Part shown: piece by piece, positions 44,252-53,889 of the stretch
How the letters are laid out: every line of letters begins with the position of its first letter
Numbering within the stretch: the stretch's first letter is position 1
NCBI GenBank assembly: GCA_903822425.1
Contig: CAIJOY010000047.1
Location: forward strand, 1-64,000
Origin: an uncultured Actinomycetes bacterium
Lineage (GTDB): Bacteria; Actinomycetota; Actinomycetes; Nanopelagicales; Nanopelagicaceae
Length of the DNA stretch: 64,000 nucleotides
Reading direction: 5' to 3'
The notes under the pieces: model-generated
The model's input: only the letters and a program-made list of their open reading frames with translations
Database searches by the model: none
What the model was told of the DNA's origin: nothing
Made by a program: the position numbers and the translations under genes

Positions 44252-46624
44252 TTAGGGTTTCAGCAGAGTTAGCTTGCCATCGATGCTAGTAAGTGCGTAC
44301 CTAATTTTATTCAGAACTATCCAAGCGCTCTGAACTTGAGTGGCATTTCGTGTTCCGGTAACTAATTTGATAGTTGGCTTGCTAGCTGGTGAATTTAATT
44401 CAAGAGAGCAAAGCCGAGATTCGCAGCCAAAAAGCAAGGTTTTGTTCTCAACGATCAAGGGCGCACTTGGAGCTCCATAGTTTTGAGTTCCAACACTATT
44501 GATAACAGTAGGAGTTGTTAAGTTCACCCAGCGAATTTGATTTGGTTTTTGAGTCATTAACGTAGTTGAGGTCAGCCATCCGGCGATAATTCCATCAGCT
44601 GTCTTATCTAGAGAAACATCAAAACCAACCACGGCAGTATCAGCTGTAGACACGTCTAAGTTTTGATAAGTCCAGTCGGCAGCAGATGCAGTGGAGCGAG
44701 TAGCCAATCGAATCTCACCAGATGTCAGCTGTTTGGACTGATTCATACCAGTTACCGAGTCATAGAGAAGAGAAACTTTGTTGCCTACGCTTACAGCTCT
44801 CATGTGAAAAGCAACATCTCCTGTTGATCGACCATCAGTTTTACGATCACCATCAACAAGTTCGTAAGCCCACACTCCTGTACCCAGTTTTACGGCACCG
44901 AGCAAGACTCCCTGATCTTCATCGCGATAGAAAACTTGAACTCCAGCGGCAGTGACAGCACACGCGTTGGTAACACTTACATCACTTGAAGTTCGAAAAC
45001 GATCACGTTGATCATATGGCTGAACAATCGGACCATTGCCATCAACAATGTCATATGTAAAATTCACGCTGTCATACAGCGCATAACGCAAATCTTTATC
45101 GACCATATCCGTGTAAAAGATATGCATTAATTGTTTGGTGCTAGACCCACTAATACAAACTGAAACGGGGCCGGCAACGTTATGAGAAGTTCGACCATCG
45201 GCACCGCCACGGCCATCTATTGTTACTTTCCTCCAGAGTTTGCCATTCCATAGAGCTACTTTGAGATCACCGGTCTTGCTGTCGCTATATACAACTGCTG
45301 GCTGATTTCTAAAAGAAGTTACCGAAACAAACTTCGCATCAGCTAGAGGATCTAAAACCGTGGGCGTCCATCCCGCTTGTGGTGTTACTGGATTGGTGAT
45401 GACCCAATCGGAACTGCCTAATGAGTTTTTGGCAGCAACAGAAAAAGTCATTGTGGTTCCATTTGTCAGAGATGAAATCGTTACTGGACTAGAAGTAACA
45501 GTAATTTCCTTACCAGATCTATTGTTTTTGATTGTGTATGCAGAAACCTGGGATGCTCGCATGTTTGCGGGAGGATCAAAAGAAATTACTGTCGATTTAT
45601 CACCAACAAGAGCGATGACGTTGCGAGGCACATTTGGGATTGCCGCAGCTAAACCAACCGGCGGTTTGTTTCGAATATCTTGCATCATGGCAATGAGAAG
45701 TGGGCCTGGGCCTTGAAAAACTTCGCCTGCTTCTAAATTTGGCGTCATAACCGAATCGAGTGAGGAGGAGCTGTATGTCTTCTCATCTAGGTGACTTACC
45801 GATGATCCATCTTCATAAACTGCTGGAGTGTATAGAACAGGTTTCACCCCAGCATTTGCTGCAATTGCAAGTGGTCCAGACCAAACCAACGGACTCGTGA
45901 GCGCTGTTCCTAATTCCAAAGACGGAGATGCAAGATCTGAAAGTCGTCGGCCATCTTGTGTTTGTGCATAGGCGTCAAATGGAGTGGGCTTATCGATGCT
46001 TCCATATTTGAAAAATGTGTCATACGAATCAGTGGAGAGAAATCCTAAACCGTGACCCAACTCATGGATAAAAACAGATTCCAAGTCGTATTCTGCTTTT
46101 GTAGGCATTCCATCATTGCGTTGATCCCAGTTTGCCTCAGAATTTACGCGGATAATGATCTCTGGATTTCGCTTGTCGAGATCAAGCCCTGCAATAGCGT
46201 TTGCCAATGCTGATGGATAGTAAAGAGTGGAATCAGGAGCATTTGGAATATTTGTAAAGTAGTTTCCAGGTTGGGCGCTACCTAGGACACCATAAGTTGC
46301 CGAACGCCCCCATGTCGCATCAACGGTAATCGGAATTTTTGATTCAAAAGTTGCCGCCCATGTGTCTAAAGCGGCCTGTATATCGGCCTTGGCCCAACTT
46401 GGAAAACCGTTATAAGTAACAACAAAGGAGCTTTTGGCATCTAGGTGTGCGCCTGCAAATGTACGGACTGAGGCGCTCTTTGTGGCCGGTGCTGCATATG
46501 TGTAACCCCAAGTTGTTGAAGCAAATTCATGAACGAGTGAGAGAGCACTTGCAGGGGCAGCATTCAACAAGCCACCAACAATGGCTGCAGCTAAGACAAA
46601 AATGCGTACGTCACGAATTCTCAT
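44252..46624 (-). CDS. Secreted metallopeptidase-like protein with fibronectin III domain
   Basis: About 790 residues from ATG 46624; an upstream TTG at 46633 would overlap the TACCTT -10 box. A signal peptide (cleavage after APASA, about residue 27) precedes a catalytic-like domain with FIHELGHGLGFLS (about residue 190): the zinc HExxH is present but the third ligand of matrixins (His) is not at the usual place. A fibronectin type III domain (about 335-425, starting PNVPRNVIALVGD) and a C-terminal beta-rich region follow. It is probably a secreted or surface protease; activity is uncertain. Confidence 0.86.
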   Translation of the reverse strand: MRIRDVRIFVLAAAIVGGLLNAAPASALSLVHEFASTTWGYTYAAPATKSASVRTFAGAHLDAKSSFVVTYNGFPSWAKADIQAALDTWAATFESKIPITVDATWGRSATYGVLGSAQPGNYFTNIPNAPDSTLYYPSALANAIAGLDLDKRNPEIIIRVNSEANWDQRNDGMPTKAEYDLESVFIHELGHGLGFLSTDSYDTFFKYGSIDKPTPFDAYAQTQDGRRLSDLASPSLELGTALTSPLVWSGPLAIAANAGVKPVLYTPAVYEDGSSVSHLDEKTYSSSSLDSVMTPNLEAGEVFQGPGPLLIAMMQDIRNKPPVGLAAAIPNVPRNVIALVGDKSTVISFDPPANMRASQVSAYTIKNNRSGKEITVTSSPVTISSLTNGTTMTFSVAAKNSLGSSDWVITNPVTPQAGWTPTVLDPLADAKFVSVTSFRNQPAVVYSDSKTGDLKVALWNGKLWRKVTIDGRGGADGRTSHNVAGPVSVCISGSSTKQLMHIFYTDMVDKDLRYALYDSVNFTYDIVDGNGPIVQPYDQRDRFRTSSDVSVTNACAVTAAGVQVFYRDEDQGVLLGAVKLGTGVWAYELVDGDRKTDGRSTGDVAFHMRAVSVGNKVSLLYDSVTGMNQSKQLTSGEIRLATRSTASAADWTYQNLDVSTADTAVVGFDVSLDKTADGIIAGWLTSTTLMTQKPNQIRWVNLTTPTVINSVGTQNYGAPSAPLIVENKTLLFGCESRLCSLELNSPASKPTIKLVTGTRNATQVQSAWIVLNKIRYALTSIDGKLTLLKP

Positions 46625-46632
46625 ATTGCGCA

Positions 46633-46638
46633 AAGGTA
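46633..46638 (-). promoter_or_regulatory. -10 box of the metallopeptidase gene (near-leaderless)
   Basis: TACCTT on the minus strand lies 8 bases before ATG 46624, predicting a 2-base leader and arguing against the in-frame TTG at 46633. Confidence 0.42.
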
Positions 46639-46708
46639 TCAGGATGAGATGATTTGGCCATGGCCCAACTCCTGTGCATTCACTTAGAACCCATAAGGCG
46701 CCACTAAA

Positions 46709-46963
46709 GTGAGGAATTTGATCACGGTTTACTCACGCCATAATTGTCATTTGTGTGATGTGGCCCTCGAGACGCTTTCGGGATTGCAGGCAGAGCTGGA
46801 TTTCGATGTTGAAAAAATCTTTATAGATGGGGATGCAGATTTAGAAAGAGAGTATGGGGAACAAGTTCCTGTCATAAAGATTGACGGCAAACAACATGAT
46901 TTCTTTCGAGTAGATCCAGAACGCTTTAGAGTTTCCCTTCAAAAACATCGTCAGCATCAATAA
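46709..46963 (+). CDS. Glutaredoxin-like protein (DUF836 type)
   Basis: About 84 residues. The thioredoxin-fold start ITVYSRHNCHLCDVALETL carries the CxxC site (NCHLC) and the cis-Pro in VPVIKIDG. These small actinobacterial proteins (Rv0508-like) act in thiol redox. The start is unclear: GTG 46709 lies inside a TAAAGT box, whereas TTG 46718 is 8 bases after it and would give MITVYSRHNC. The 3' end overlaps the XPB helicase gene by 38 bases. Confidence 0.88.
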   Translation: MRNLITVYSRHNCHLCDVALETLSGLQAELDFDVEKIFIDGDADLEREYGEQVPVIKIDGKQHDFFRVDPERFRVSLQKHRQHQ

Positions 46964-48575
46964 TTTTGTACGAATAACCTTGTTCTGCAAGAAACCTTTG
47001 ACGATTCTGCGCAAAATCTTGATCGATCGTGTCGCGAGAGACCACGGAATAAAAACGAGCAGTGCGGCCATCAGATTTAGGTCGCAAAATTCTTCCTAAT
47101 CGTTGAGCTTCCTCTTGTCGTGATCCAAACGCACCTGAAACTTGAATAGCAACTGTTGCATCGGGTAAGTCAATCGAGAAGTTTGCAACTTTTGAAACTA
47201 CTAGACATTTAATTTCGCCACTTCGAAATAAGTTGAAAAGTCTTTCTCGCTCTTTTACTGGAGTGTCACCTTTTATGAGAGGGACTCCTAGGACTTCTGA
47301 AAGTTCATCGAGTTGATCGATGTACTGTCCGATTACAAGAAGTTGATCATCTGCATGACGTTTGGCAAGTTCTTCAACGACATTTCGTTTAGTTCGGGTA
47401 GTTGCACAAATGCGATATCGATTTTCTGGCTCTGCCGTGGCATAACCCAATCTTTCATTTTCTGTTAAGGTGACTCGGACTTCAATACATTCAGCAGGTG
47501 CGATATATCCCTGCGCTTCAATTTCTTTCCAAGGTACGTCATATCGCTTGGGTCCAATGAGAGAGAAAACTTCACCCTCTAATCCATCTTCTCTTACCAA
47601 AGTTGCTGTAAGTCCTAAACGGCGCCTGGATTGAATATCAGCAGTAAAACGAAAAATTGGCGCTGGAAGTAGGTGCACTTCATCATAAATAATCAAACCC
47701 CAGTCATGCGTATCAAACAGGTCTAAGTGCGCATAGGCACCATTTTTTTTCTTTGTCATCACTTGATAGGTGGCGATAGTGACGGGACGAATTTCTTTCT
47801 TTGCCCCAGAATATTCGCCAATTTCATCTTCGTTTAAAGTCGTGCGCTGCAATAGTTCTTCTCGCCATTGCCGAGCAGCAATCGTATTTGTTACCAAAAT
47901 CAAAGTCGTCGCTTTGGCATGGGCCATAGCCGCTGCACCAACAATCGTCTTTCCAGCACCGCAAGGTAGGACAACAACGCCAGATCCTCCGTGCCAAAAT
48001 CCTTCAGCAGCGAGTTCTTGGTATGGACGAATTTTCCAGCCATCTTGAACTAGATCTATCTCATGGTGTTGGCCATCGACATATCCAGCAAAATCCTCTG
48101 CAGGCCAACCCAATCGCAGGAGCGATTGTTTGATGTGACCACGTTGGCTGGGATGAACGGCAATTGTTTCTGGATCAATTCGTATCCCAAGTAAAGGTGC
48201 AATCTTTTTTGCGCGGATAACTTCTTCAAGGACCGCTACATCAGTAGTGATCAATACCAAACCATGTACTGGATCAGCCTCTAAACGCAGGCGGCCATAT
48301 CGTGACATCGTTTCAGCAACATCAACAAGAATGGAATGCGGAACGGCGTAACGTGAGTACTTAAGAAGTGTGTCAATTACTTGTTCGGCATCATGCCCAG
48401 CAGCACGTGCATTCCAAAGACCTAATGAAGTCAAACGGTAGGTATGGATATGTTCAGGTGATCTTTCAAGTTCGGCAAAGGGTGCAATCGAGCGACGGCA
48501 TTCTGTGCTTAGTGGATGATCAATGTCCAGAAGTAGAGTTTTGTCACTTTGAACAATCAGCGGCCCATCAGTCAT
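46926..48575 (-). CDS. Bacterial XPB-type DNA helicase
   Basis: 549 residues. An N-terminal domain (about 1-130) of bacterial XPB, a damage-recognition-like middle part, then superfamily 2 motifs: Walker A LPCGAGKT (about residue 204), DEVH (YDEVHLLPA), TATLVRED and motif VI GSRQEEAQRLGRILRP. XPB homologues (Rv0861c-like) unwind 3'-5' and take part in repair or transcription-linked processes. It ends the minus-strand group that also holds an M20 peptidase and the helicase-associated protein. Confidence 0.93.
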   Translation of the reverse strand: MTDGPLIVQSDKTLLLDIDHPLSTECRRSIAPFAELERSPEHIHTYRLTSLGLWNARAAGHDAEQVIDTLLKYSRYAVPHSILVDVAETMSRYGRLRLEADPVHGLVLITTDVAVLEEVIRAKKIAPLLGIRIDPETIAVHPSQRGHIKQSLLRLGWPAEDFAGYVDGQHHEIDLVQDGWKIRPYQELAAEGFWHGGSGVVVLPCGAGKTIVGAAAMAHAKATTLILVTNTIAARQWREELLQRTTLNEDEIGEYSGAKKEIRPVTIATYQVMTKKKNGAYAHLDLFDTHDWGLIIYDEVHLLPAPIFRFTADIQSRRRLGLTATLVREDGLEGEVFSLIGPKRYDVPWKEIEAQGYIAPAECIEVRVTLTENERLGYATAEPENRYRICATTRTKRNVVEELAKRHADDQLLVIGQYIDQLDELSEVLGVPLIKGDTPVKERERLFNLFRSGEIKCLVVSKVANFSIDLPDATVAIQVSGAFGSRQEEAQRLGRILRPKSDGRTARFYSVVSRDTIDQDFAQNRQRFLAEQGYSYKIIDADDVFEGKL

Positions 48576-49668
48576 TCAAAAGTTCCTTGATGAATGCATG
48601 AGTGAAATCTGATCTCTCCTGCAAAGCTTTCACGCTGATCCATTCGGTGAGTGCGTGGGCACCGGAACCAACAGCTCCTAGGCCATCAAGTACTTTTGCG
48701 CCGGCTTCTGCAGCGAAATTTCCATCACTAGCGCCTCCAACTGCTGCATGGCCTAAAACCATTCCTAAACTTTGAGCAACTTTTTCAGCGCGTTTGTAAA
48801 GTTCTTCAGTTGATTTTAGTTCTAGAGGTGGACGGTTAAGGCCACCTTGGATTTCAATGCGGGCTTCTGGATTTTCGTTTTGCAATTCACGAATCGCCTT
48901 ATCCACTCTGACAAGGTCTGCTTGAAGAAATGAACGCGCATCTACATCGAGGACAGCATGGTCTGGAACAGTATTGGCCGTATTGCCAGAATGTAAAAGT
49001 GTTGGAACAACAGTTGTTCCGTGCTCTGTATTTTCTAATGCAGCAAGTTTTAAAATTACGTGAGCAATCTCGACCGTTGTATTGACGCCTTTTTCTGGTT
49101 CTAGGCCGGCGTGAGCAGCTCTTCCGTGAACATTGATCTTGTAGTTTGAAGTTCCCTTACGACCTGTTTTTACTTTCCCATCTACCGCTGCTTCAAATAC
49201 CAAGACCGCCTTAGCTTTGCGCGAAAGGTCTTTTATAAATTCTTTGGATGTATCGCTACCCGTTTCTTCATCAGTGGTTGCAACAAGGGCTACAGAGCCA
49301 GTAATTCCTTTTAAGGCGAAAAGGGCTTGTATGAATCCAGCTTTCATATCGAAAATTCCGGGACCTCTAGCGACATCTCCTTCCACACTCCAAATAGGAG
49401 TGAAAGAACCATGTGGCCAGACCGTATCAAGGTGAGCCAAGAGAACAATCTCAGGTTGTTCTGCACCCCACCAAAACACGGGGCGACCATTCACATCACG
49501 AATTTGAGCAGGGATTCCAAGAATTCTTGTGGCGATATCACTTGCTAATTTCACAACGTCGTTGCATGCCTTTAAATCTTCAGTAGGAGATTCACATTTC
49601 ACCAAGGCTTCAAGGGCTGCGAGCATGGGGGCAATTCTGCCGTATTTGTCTTGATCATGGGAGGTCAT
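48568..49668 (-). CDS. M20-family metallopeptidase (carboxypeptidase G2/ArgE-like)
   Basis: 366 residues. Zinc-site motifs: LLAHLDTVWP (first His/Asp), GIFDMKAGFIQALFAL (bridging Asp) and ATTDEETGSDTS (catalytic Glu). A dimerisation domain lies between (GRAAHAGLEPEKGVN). These enzymes release C-terminal Glu or deacetylate or hydrolyse small peptides. It overlaps both neighbours: ATGA with the helicase-associated gene and 8 bases with XPB. Its place between two repair partners is unusual. Confidence 0.9.
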   Translation of the reverse strand: MTSHDQDKYGRIAPMLAALEALVKCESPTEDLKACNDVVKLASDIATRILGIPAQIRDVNGRPVFWWGAEQPEIVLLAHLDTVWPHGSFTPIWSVEGDVARGPGIFDMKAGFIQALFALKGITGSVALVATTDEETGSDTSKEFIKDLSRKAKAVLVFEAAVDGKVKTGRKGTSNYKINVHGRAAHAGLEPEKGVNTTVEIAHVILKLAALENTEHGTTVVPTLLHSGNTANTVPDHAVLDVDARSFLQADLVRVDKAIRELQNENPEARIEIQGGLNRPPLELKSTEELYKRAEKVAQSLGMVLGHAAVGGASDGNFAAEAGAKVLDGLGAVGSGAHALTEWISVKALQERSDFTHAFIKELLND

Positions 49669-51860
49669 AGGGCAGCGACCCCAGTAATACGCGGGATGCG
49701 AAAGGTTTGAAGTTCTCCAGTGCCATGATCGCGTGCAATAAGTGAGCCGGCGCTAATACTTAATGGATCGATGATGCGATGCGTTGCGGCACCATTGTTA
49801 TCAGCGTATCCAATGGAGAGCGTGCGTTGTTGTTTGATAAATTCATGAAGAATTTCAAGTGTCTCGTTTGCAGTTGTGCGAGGCAAAGCTGTTAAGGCAT
49901 TAGATGCGATCTGCCGCAATGAACTTTGTTTACTACTCGAGCGTTCTCCTGCACGAATAGATCGCAGCGCTGCAGTAAGGGTTTCATCTGTGGGAGCTTC
50001 GAGTTCTCCAATAATTCTTGGAGGACGAGGTCGAGCTTTTGCGCGGTTTAGTTTCATCCCAGCAAGCAAGACTCCAGAACCAGATTCGGCTGCAGGCATA
50101 TATCCAGCAGCACGCAAATGCGCCATCGCCTCTGTTGCTTCCATGTCGCAGACCAAAACTTCTGGAGCAATGCGGCGAATAGGTAAACCCTCAATCTTCT
50201 TATCACTGAGAATTTCAGTGAGAATCGAAGGATCTTCGCAACGGATATAAGAGCTGGTATTGCCAACACGTAATCGACCGTGCCGCTTTGAGACATCGGT
50301 AATTAAGTACTCTAAAGGCTGAGGCATCGGTGTCTTAGAAGTCTTTCTTAGGAAATCTTTAATTTCCTCACCAGTTTTACCGTGATCTAAACCTCGTCGA
50401 ATTGAAGTTTCACTAAATCGGTAAACGGTTGCACCACCGCGACTTTCGATATCAGCAATCGAATCCAGAACTCTTGCCACATGAATTTCTAGCGGTCCTG
50501 GGGCAATGGCAGTGTTGTCGCTTTGAATCAGAATGTGATCAACTGGTTTTGGCAGGTCGGCTTGAATCCCTAGTGCATCTTGTGCAGCTATGAATGCTTG
50601 CCCGTACTTAGAAAGTGCGCCTTGACCCGTTAGTCCCAACCACTCAGCTTCACGAAGACTCCAGAGCACTAGTTCGCTTTGTAGGCCAGGGTTTCTACGT
50701 GATGGTGCGCGCCACTTTATCAACGCCAGAAGCGACTCTATTTCTGGAGTGAGAAGTGGATTTTGCGCAAGTATTTCTAATGTTAATTTCCGTGTACTGG
50801 CTGCGTTAACACGATCAAGTTCAGGGCCAAGTGCTGCAATGTTTTTTGAATCTGCACGTCCGACTAAACCACTAACACGGGAAGTTATCAGCCAGAGAGA
50901 TGCAAGATTTCTCCAGCGCAATTCTGCGCTTTGCGTAAGCCATAAATCAAAGGCATGTGTGGGAAGCACTCGATCATCAGGATCAATAACAACCAATCCA
51001 CCCAAAAATATAAGTTCGGTAATAAATGCAGCACAGTTCTCATCGACTCCAAGATGTTCTGCGGCAGATTTCAAGTCACGAACGCCAAGTCCACCAGCTC
51101 GAAGTGCGCTAGGAGGTTCTTCAGACCAATAGTTCAGGATCTCTTCACACCAGCGCAGCATCGTTGCGATGTTTGCAATAGCAGCTCGGTCAACAAGTGC
51201 TGCATCAATTTTTTTGCCTTGAACAACTGGTGGATTCGGTTGTGGATTTTTGTGCAATTTGCCGCCGCGCAAATAAATAGCCACATCCCTTGGAAGGATC
51301 ACAGTGCGCTGATCTAGTGGCACGAGAAAGTTTTCTTGCAATAACCAAGCAATACCAGGACCAGGATTCTTGATATCTCCAACGCTTCCACGAGGAGGGC
51401 CCCAAATCAAGCGTTGCAATACTTTTTTGGAAGAATCCGGTGCGTCATCTAATTTCTTCATGGATAACTTAGCCATTGATGCTGGTCCTAGACCCGCCGG
51501 TTCATTGCCTAGTACTTCACGTAATGAATTTGGAAGGCGATAGCCGTCGGATGATTTATACAATAAAGCTAAATTTAAGAGATGCGGGATAACAAATTTT
51601 GCAGATGAATCTGTGAGAGAAGTGATCTCTTTCTCAGCGAAGGGTTCATTGAGCGCAGCACACGCTTCTAGAACTTGAAATTGCCATTCATTAAGTGAAT
51701 CAACTGCCCGTGCCAAACTCGGTGCAGAACTTGCACGCACGGCAAGTGAGGCAAACTCAGGCGGAACTGGTGAGACTAGATCTGGGCGAAGAGAGAAAAG
51801 CGCGAGCATGGCGGCATCATCGAGCCCGCGCAGGTACTCAGTAAAAGATCGCGTTTCCAT
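49665..51860 (-). CDS. Helicase-associated (XPB partner) protein
   Basis: 731 residues, cytoplasmic, helical and Leu/Ala-rich. It matches the actinobacterial helicase-associated family (Rv0862c-like) that accompanies bacterial XPB, with an N-terminal part that may bind DNA (EYLRGLDDAAMLALFSLRPD) and a C-terminal WYL-like region (RTLSIGYADNNGAATHRIIDP). TAATGT (minus) lies 9 bases before ATG 51860. It probably forms a functional pair with the helicase, though an M20 peptidase separates them. Confidence 0.86.
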   Translation of the reverse strand: METRSFTEYLRGLDDAAMLALFSLRPDLVSPVPPEFASLAVRASSAPSLARAVDSLNEWQFQVLEACAALNEPFAEKEITSLTDSSAKFVIPHLLNLALLYKSSDGYRLPNSLREVLGNEPAGLGPASMAKLSMKKLDDAPDSSKKVLQRLIWGPPRGSVGDIKNPGPGIAWLLQENFLVPLDQRTVILPRDVAIYLRGGKLHKNPQPNPPVVQGKKIDAALVDRAAIANIATMLRWCEEILNYWSEEPPSALRAGGLGVRDLKSAAEHLGVDENCAAFITELIFLGGLVVIDPDDRVLPTHAFDLWLTQSAELRWRNLASLWLITSRVSGLVGRADSKNIAALGPELDRVNAASTRKLTLEILAQNPLLTPEIESLLALIKWRAPSRRNPGLQSELVLWSLREAEWLGLTGQGALSKYGQAFIAAQDALGIQADLPKPVDHILIQSDNTAIAPGPLEIHVARVLDSIADIESRGGATVYRFSETSIRRGLDHGKTGEEIKDFLRKTSKTPMPQPLEYLITDVSKRHGRLRVGNTSSYIRCEDPSILTEILSDKKIEGLPIRRIAPEVLVCDMEATEAMAHLRAAGYMPAAESGSGVLLAGMKLNRAKARPRPPRIIGELEAPTDETLTAALRSIRAGERSSSKQSSLRQIASNALTALPRTTANETLEILHEFIKQQRTLSIGYADNNGAATHRIIDPLSISAGSLIARDHGTGELQTFRIPRITGVAAL

Positions 51861-51869
51861 AACTTGCCT

Positions 51870-51875
51870 ACATTA
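51870..51875 (-). promoter_or_regulatory. -10 box of the XPB-partner operon (near-leaderless)
   Basis: TAATGT on the minus strand lies 9 bases before ATG 51860, predicting a 3-base leader for the three-gene repair/peptidase operon. Confidence 0.42.
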
Positions 51876-51896
51876 GTGGAAGTTGAAGGAGTGCGT

Positions 51897-52673
51897 TTAC
51901 CGCTCCTTTGATCTACCCCATCGAGGCGTAACTAGCGCGCCTAAGGCAGCGAGACGGGAGACGACGGGACCAAGAAATCTATTAAGAACACGAGCACGGC
52001 GAAAATCGTGGATCGGCCATCCATCGCGTAACGCCCGGATACGCAAGATTGCATCTGGATTGATTGCACTTGGGTGCCCAACTGCAAGTAGTAGTGGCAA
52101 ATCGTTATGACTATCGGAATAGGAATAACAATTCTTCAAATCAAATTCGCGCTCTTGAGCCAATTCTTGAATTGCTTTTGCTTTTTCTTTACCGTGTAAG
52201 AGATTTCCTAGCATCGCTCCTGTGTAGACCCCATCTTTAATTTGAGCTTTACTACCCAGTGCGCCAGTGAATCCAAGACGCTGAGATATCAAGTGAGCCA
52301 TATCTTCGGGAGCCGCTGTAACTAGCCAAACTTCTTCGCCTTGAGATAAATGAGATTGTGCAATGTCGATTGTGCCTTGCCACAAAGCCGGAGACACATA
52401 TTGGTCATAAACTTCCTGAGCCATTTTCTCAATCTGAGCAACGTCGTGGCCTCCGATAAAATCTGTTGCAGCGTTTTGCCAACGTTGAATTTCTTCAGGA
52501 TTTTCTTTCCCAGTTAACTTAAAGCGCAAATTAGCCAAAACAAAACGGGAGACATCTTTCTTAGTAAAAAATCCTCGTTGATACATTCCACGACCAAGGA
52601 AATAGAGCGTTGAACCCCTGATGAGCGTGTTATCCACGTCAAAAAAGGCTGCACGTTTGGTCACTAGAGCCAT
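51897..52673 (-). CDS. HAD-IB family hydrolase (SerB-like phosphatase)
   Basis: 258 residues. Motif I FFDVDNTLIRG (catalytic Asp pair), motif II VTAAP and motif IV SYSDSHNDLPLL. The subfamily IB includes phosphoserine phosphatases and the Rv0505c type. The C-terminal 40 residues are basic and amphipathic (RRARVLNRFLGPVVSRLAAL), perhaps membrane-binding. TAAGGT lies exactly 6 bases before ATG 52673. The substrate is not readable. Confidence 0.9.
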   Translation of the reverse strand: MALVTKRAAFFDVDNTLIRGSTLYFLGRGMYQRGFFTKKDVSRFVLANLRFKLTGKENPEEIQRWQNAATDFIGGHDVAQIEKMAQEVYDQYVSPALWQGTIDIAQSHLSQGEEVWLVTAAPEDMAHLISQRLGFTGALGSKAQIKDGVYTGAMLGNLLHGKEKAKAIQELAQEREFDLKNCYSYSDSHNDLPLLLAVGHPSAINPDAILRIRALRDGWPIHDFRRARVLNRFLGPVVSRLAALGALVTPRWGRSKER

Positions 52674-52679
52674 GGCACA

Positions 52680-52717
52680 ACCTTAGCGGCGACTGCACCC
52701 CCGCAACGCTTTATGCT
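52680..52717. promoter_or_regulatory. Divergent leaderless -10 boxes (HAD hydrolase and phosphatase)
   Basis: TAAGGT (minus, 52685-52680) is followed by TGTGCC and ATG 52673. TATGCT (plus, 52712-52717) is followed by TTACCA and ATG 52724. Both predict transcripts that begin at the start codon. Confidence 0.5.
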
Positions 52718-52723
52718 TTACCA

Positions 52724-53344
52724 ATGGCTACTGTTCACGTCCTTAGGCATGGCGAGGTTGAGAATCCCAAGAAGATTCTTTACGGACGCCAACCAGGTTG
52801 GAAGCTTTCACAACGAGGGCAAGAAATGGCTGAAGTTTTAGGTAAGTGGTCAGAAAGTATTGATCTCGGCGCTCTTCACGTTTCGCCATTGCAACGCGCG
52901 CAAGAAACCGCAGCACCGATTGCATCTGCTCAGAAAATTGCAATTACTACAGATGATCGACTGATTGAAGCCGCCAATATTTTTGAAGGTAAACCATTTG
53001 GAATTGGTGATGGTGCCTTGCTTCATCCCTCTGCGTGGCGACATCTTTGGAATCCATGGAAGCCTTCATGGGGCGAACCTTATGTCGAGCAAGTTAGTCG
53101 AATGCTTGCAGCGGTTTTCACTGCTCACGAAGCAGCGAATGGAAAAGATGCAATCTGCGTTTCCCACCAATTACCGATCTGGATTTTGCGCAGTGCAATC
53201 GAAGGTCGACGCATGATTCATGATCCTCGCAAACGCGAGTGCACTTTGGCCTCGGTGACAAGCATTCACTTCGATGCCGAAAACGTAATTTCTGGTATTA
53301 CCTATTCCGAACCAGCGCGTCATTTACTTCCAGTGCAAAAGTAA
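52724..53344 (+). CDS. Histidine phosphatase (phosphoglycerate mutase-like)
   Basis: 206 residues. Catalytic motif VLRHGEVENP (RHG, about residue 7-9) and the second His in CVSHQLP. In actinobacteria such a gene (Rv0525-like) routinely precedes the cytochrome c maturation genes, as here. The substrate is unknown. The stop overlaps the TlpA start by one base. Confidence 0.92.
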   Translation: MATVHVLRHGEVENPKKILYGRQPGWKLSQRGQEMAEVLGKWSESIDLGALHVSPLQRAQETAAPIASAQKIAITTDDRLIEAANIFEGKPFGIGDGALLHPSAWRHLWNPWKPSWGEPYVEQVSRMLAAVFTAHEAANGKDAICVSHQLPIWILRSAIEGRRMIHDPRKRECTLASVTSIHFDAENVISGITYSEPARHLLPVQK

Positions 53345-53889
53345 TGAAGAAACTTCGCGCCACCACCCTTTTGCTATTGATACCAGCGCTATTAACAAGC
53401 TGCGGTGGCGGAGTTTCAACTACTGGATCTGAAAGTTTTATCGCTGGAAATGGAACAGTGACTTTCATAAATGCGCAGACTCGTGTCCAAGCTCCCACCA
53501 TCGAGGGCAAAACTCTTGAAGGTGGCACATTTCAGCAAGTAGCTGGAGAAGTTACTGTTGTAAATGTATGGGCTTCGTGGTGTTCGCCCTGCCGGGCTGA
53601 AGCTCCAGCACTGGCTGCCATTTCCAATAAGTATCCAGGGGTTCACTTTGTTGGGGTGCTTACGCGCGATAACACTGCAACCGCTGTGGCATTTGTTAAA
53701 AGATTCAATCTTCCATACCCAACGCTGGTTGATGATTCGATACTTTTGGGATTTCACACCTCACTCATTCCCAATGCAATACCTTCAACTTTAATTATTG
53801 ATAAGAATGGAAAAGTCGCAGGGCGCATTTCCGGAGAAATTACCGTTGCATCCCTTACTGACTTAATTGATCGGGTGTCTAAGGAATGA
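53344..53889 (+). CDS. TlpA/ResA-like thioredoxin lipoprotein
   Basis: About 181 residues from ATG 53344 (one-base overlap with the phosphatase). A signal peptide with lipobox LLTSCGGG (Cys about residue 20) anchors it outside the membrane. The thioredoxin site is WASWCSPCRAEAPAL. It reduces apocytochrome c Cys before heme attachment, using electrons from CcdA encoded next. It ends in ATGA with ccdA. Confidence 0.94.
   Translation: MKKLRATTLLLLIPALLTSCGGGVSTTGSESFIAGNGTVTFINAQTRVQAPTIEGKTLEGGTFQQVAGEVTVVNVWASWCSPCRAEAPALAAISNKYPGVHFVGVLTRDNTATAVAFVKRFNLPYPTLVDDSILLGFHTSLIPNAIPSTLIIDKNGKVAGRISGEITVASLTDLIDRVSKE

Noticed and set aside
49876..51317. Several plus-strand frames of 120-127 codons
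   Set aside because: Antisense shadows of the helicase-associated gene, with Ser/Cys-rich compositions and no starts.
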